Assembly: GCA_947625905.1 (NCBI GenBank)
Contig: CANQQJ010000010.1
Location: forward strand, 24,701 to 88,700
Direction of reading: 5' to 3'
DNA: 64,000 bases
DNA from: an uncultured Clostridia bacterium
GTDB lineage: Bacteria; Bacillota; Clostridia; Monoglobales; Monoglobaceae
Below are positions 63,717 through 64,000 of the stretch, piece by piece. The position numbers and the translations under genes were made by a program. Position 1 is the stretch's first letter. Each line of letters opens with the position of its first letter. Under the pieces are notes generated by a model. It saw nothing but the letters and a program-made list of their open reading frames with translations. It was not told the DNA's origin and ran no database searches.

Positions 63717-64000
63717 ATGAACTTATTGGAGGTACGATCCATTTCAAAAACCTACGGCAGCGGCGAAGCGGCGGTCGAAGCGCTCAAAAGCGTCAGCTTC
63801 ACCGTGCCAAAGGGCGAGTTTGTCGCGGTCGTAGGCGAATCGGGCAGCGGAAAATCAACGCTCTTAAATATGATAGGCGCACTCGACACGCCAACGAGCG
63901 GCAAGGTTTTCATAGACGGAAAAGATACGTTCGCAATGAAAGAAAAAAATTTGACGATTTTCCGCCGTAGAAATATCGGCTTTATTTTCCAGTCGTTTAA
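63717..64000 (+). CDS. ABC transporter ATP-binding protein, partial (BceA/LolD type)
   Basis: First 94 codons only; cut by the window edge. MNLLEVRSISKTYGSGEAAVEAL, Walker A GESGSGKST and the Q-loop NIGFIFQSF place it in the MacB/BceA/LolD group. With the preceding two-component genes it suggests an antimicrobial-peptide sensing and detoxification module; the permease would follow outside the window. AGAGGTG lies 6 bases before the ATG. Confidence 0.92.
   Translation, partial: MNLLEVRSISKTYGSGEAAVEALKSVSFTVPKGEFVAVVGESGSGKSTLLNMIGALDTPTSGKVFIDGKDTFAMKEKNLTIFRRRNIGFIFQSF

Overview
The window reads as chromosome of an anaerobic, low-to-mid G+C Bacillota of the class Clostridia; genus cannot be named from sequence alone. 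Support: the block smc-ftsY-rplS-lepB-rbgA-rnhB-yraN, a ClpE-type unfoldase with an N-terminal zinc finger, strong AGGAGG ribosome sites, TTGACA/TATAAT promoters with 16-18 bp spacers, an anaerobic (class III) ribonucleotide reductase, a LysM/GH18 wall hydrolase and isoleucine synthesis through citramalate.

Layout. 0.1-11 kb (minus strand): housekeeping block yraN, rnhB, rbgA, lepB (with a long disordered N-terminal extension), rplS, ftsY, smc, clpE. 11-17.7 kb (plus): a MocR-type regulator whose PLP site is eroded, a DUF4867 protein, uppP, argGH and a fructose-6-phosphate aldolase-like protein. 17.7-20.2 kb (minus): an AT-rich membrane acyltransferase and a two-gene chromate-type transporter. 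20.4-28.3 kb (plus): branched-chain amino acid cluster ilvB-ilvN-ilvC-cimA-leuC-leuD-leuB. 28.4-42.5 kb (minus): stalk-domain secreted protein, polar amino acid ABC transporter, unknown membrane protein, O-antigen-ligase-like polymerase with a DUF4330-like partner, a topoisomerase IV-type pair, LysM-GH18 hydrolase and serine acetyltransferase. 42.7-43.4 kb (plus): tcdA.

43.4-51.7 kb is the accessory region. A tyrosine integrase stands next to a 5.8-kb open frame encoding a giant phage/ICE-type polyvalent protein with several LPD3-like domains, two HExxH zincin sites, an ADP-ribosyltransferase-like domain and a long coiled coil. Its domains are joined by a degenerate linker repeat (at least ten copies, running past the stop codon) and it is followed by frameshifted fragments and a mosaic partial copy made of two different segments of the large gene. 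No capsid, portal, terminase or conjugation gene is present. This is the most unusual part of the window: it looks like a modular effector gene caught reshuffling its parts.

51.7-54.3 kb (plus): SWIM zinc-finger protein, WYL-domain regulator and an unknown Cys/Lys-rich protein, ending at two tRNA-Ser genes (GCU, UGA). 54.8-57.9 kb (minus): dut, nrdG, nrdD, a deoxynucleotide supply group with an NrdR-like paired operator upstream of nrdD. 58.4-64 kb (plus): CtpE-like P-type ATPase, cysK, and a two-component system followed by the start of an ABC transporter, with a BceR-like operator between them.
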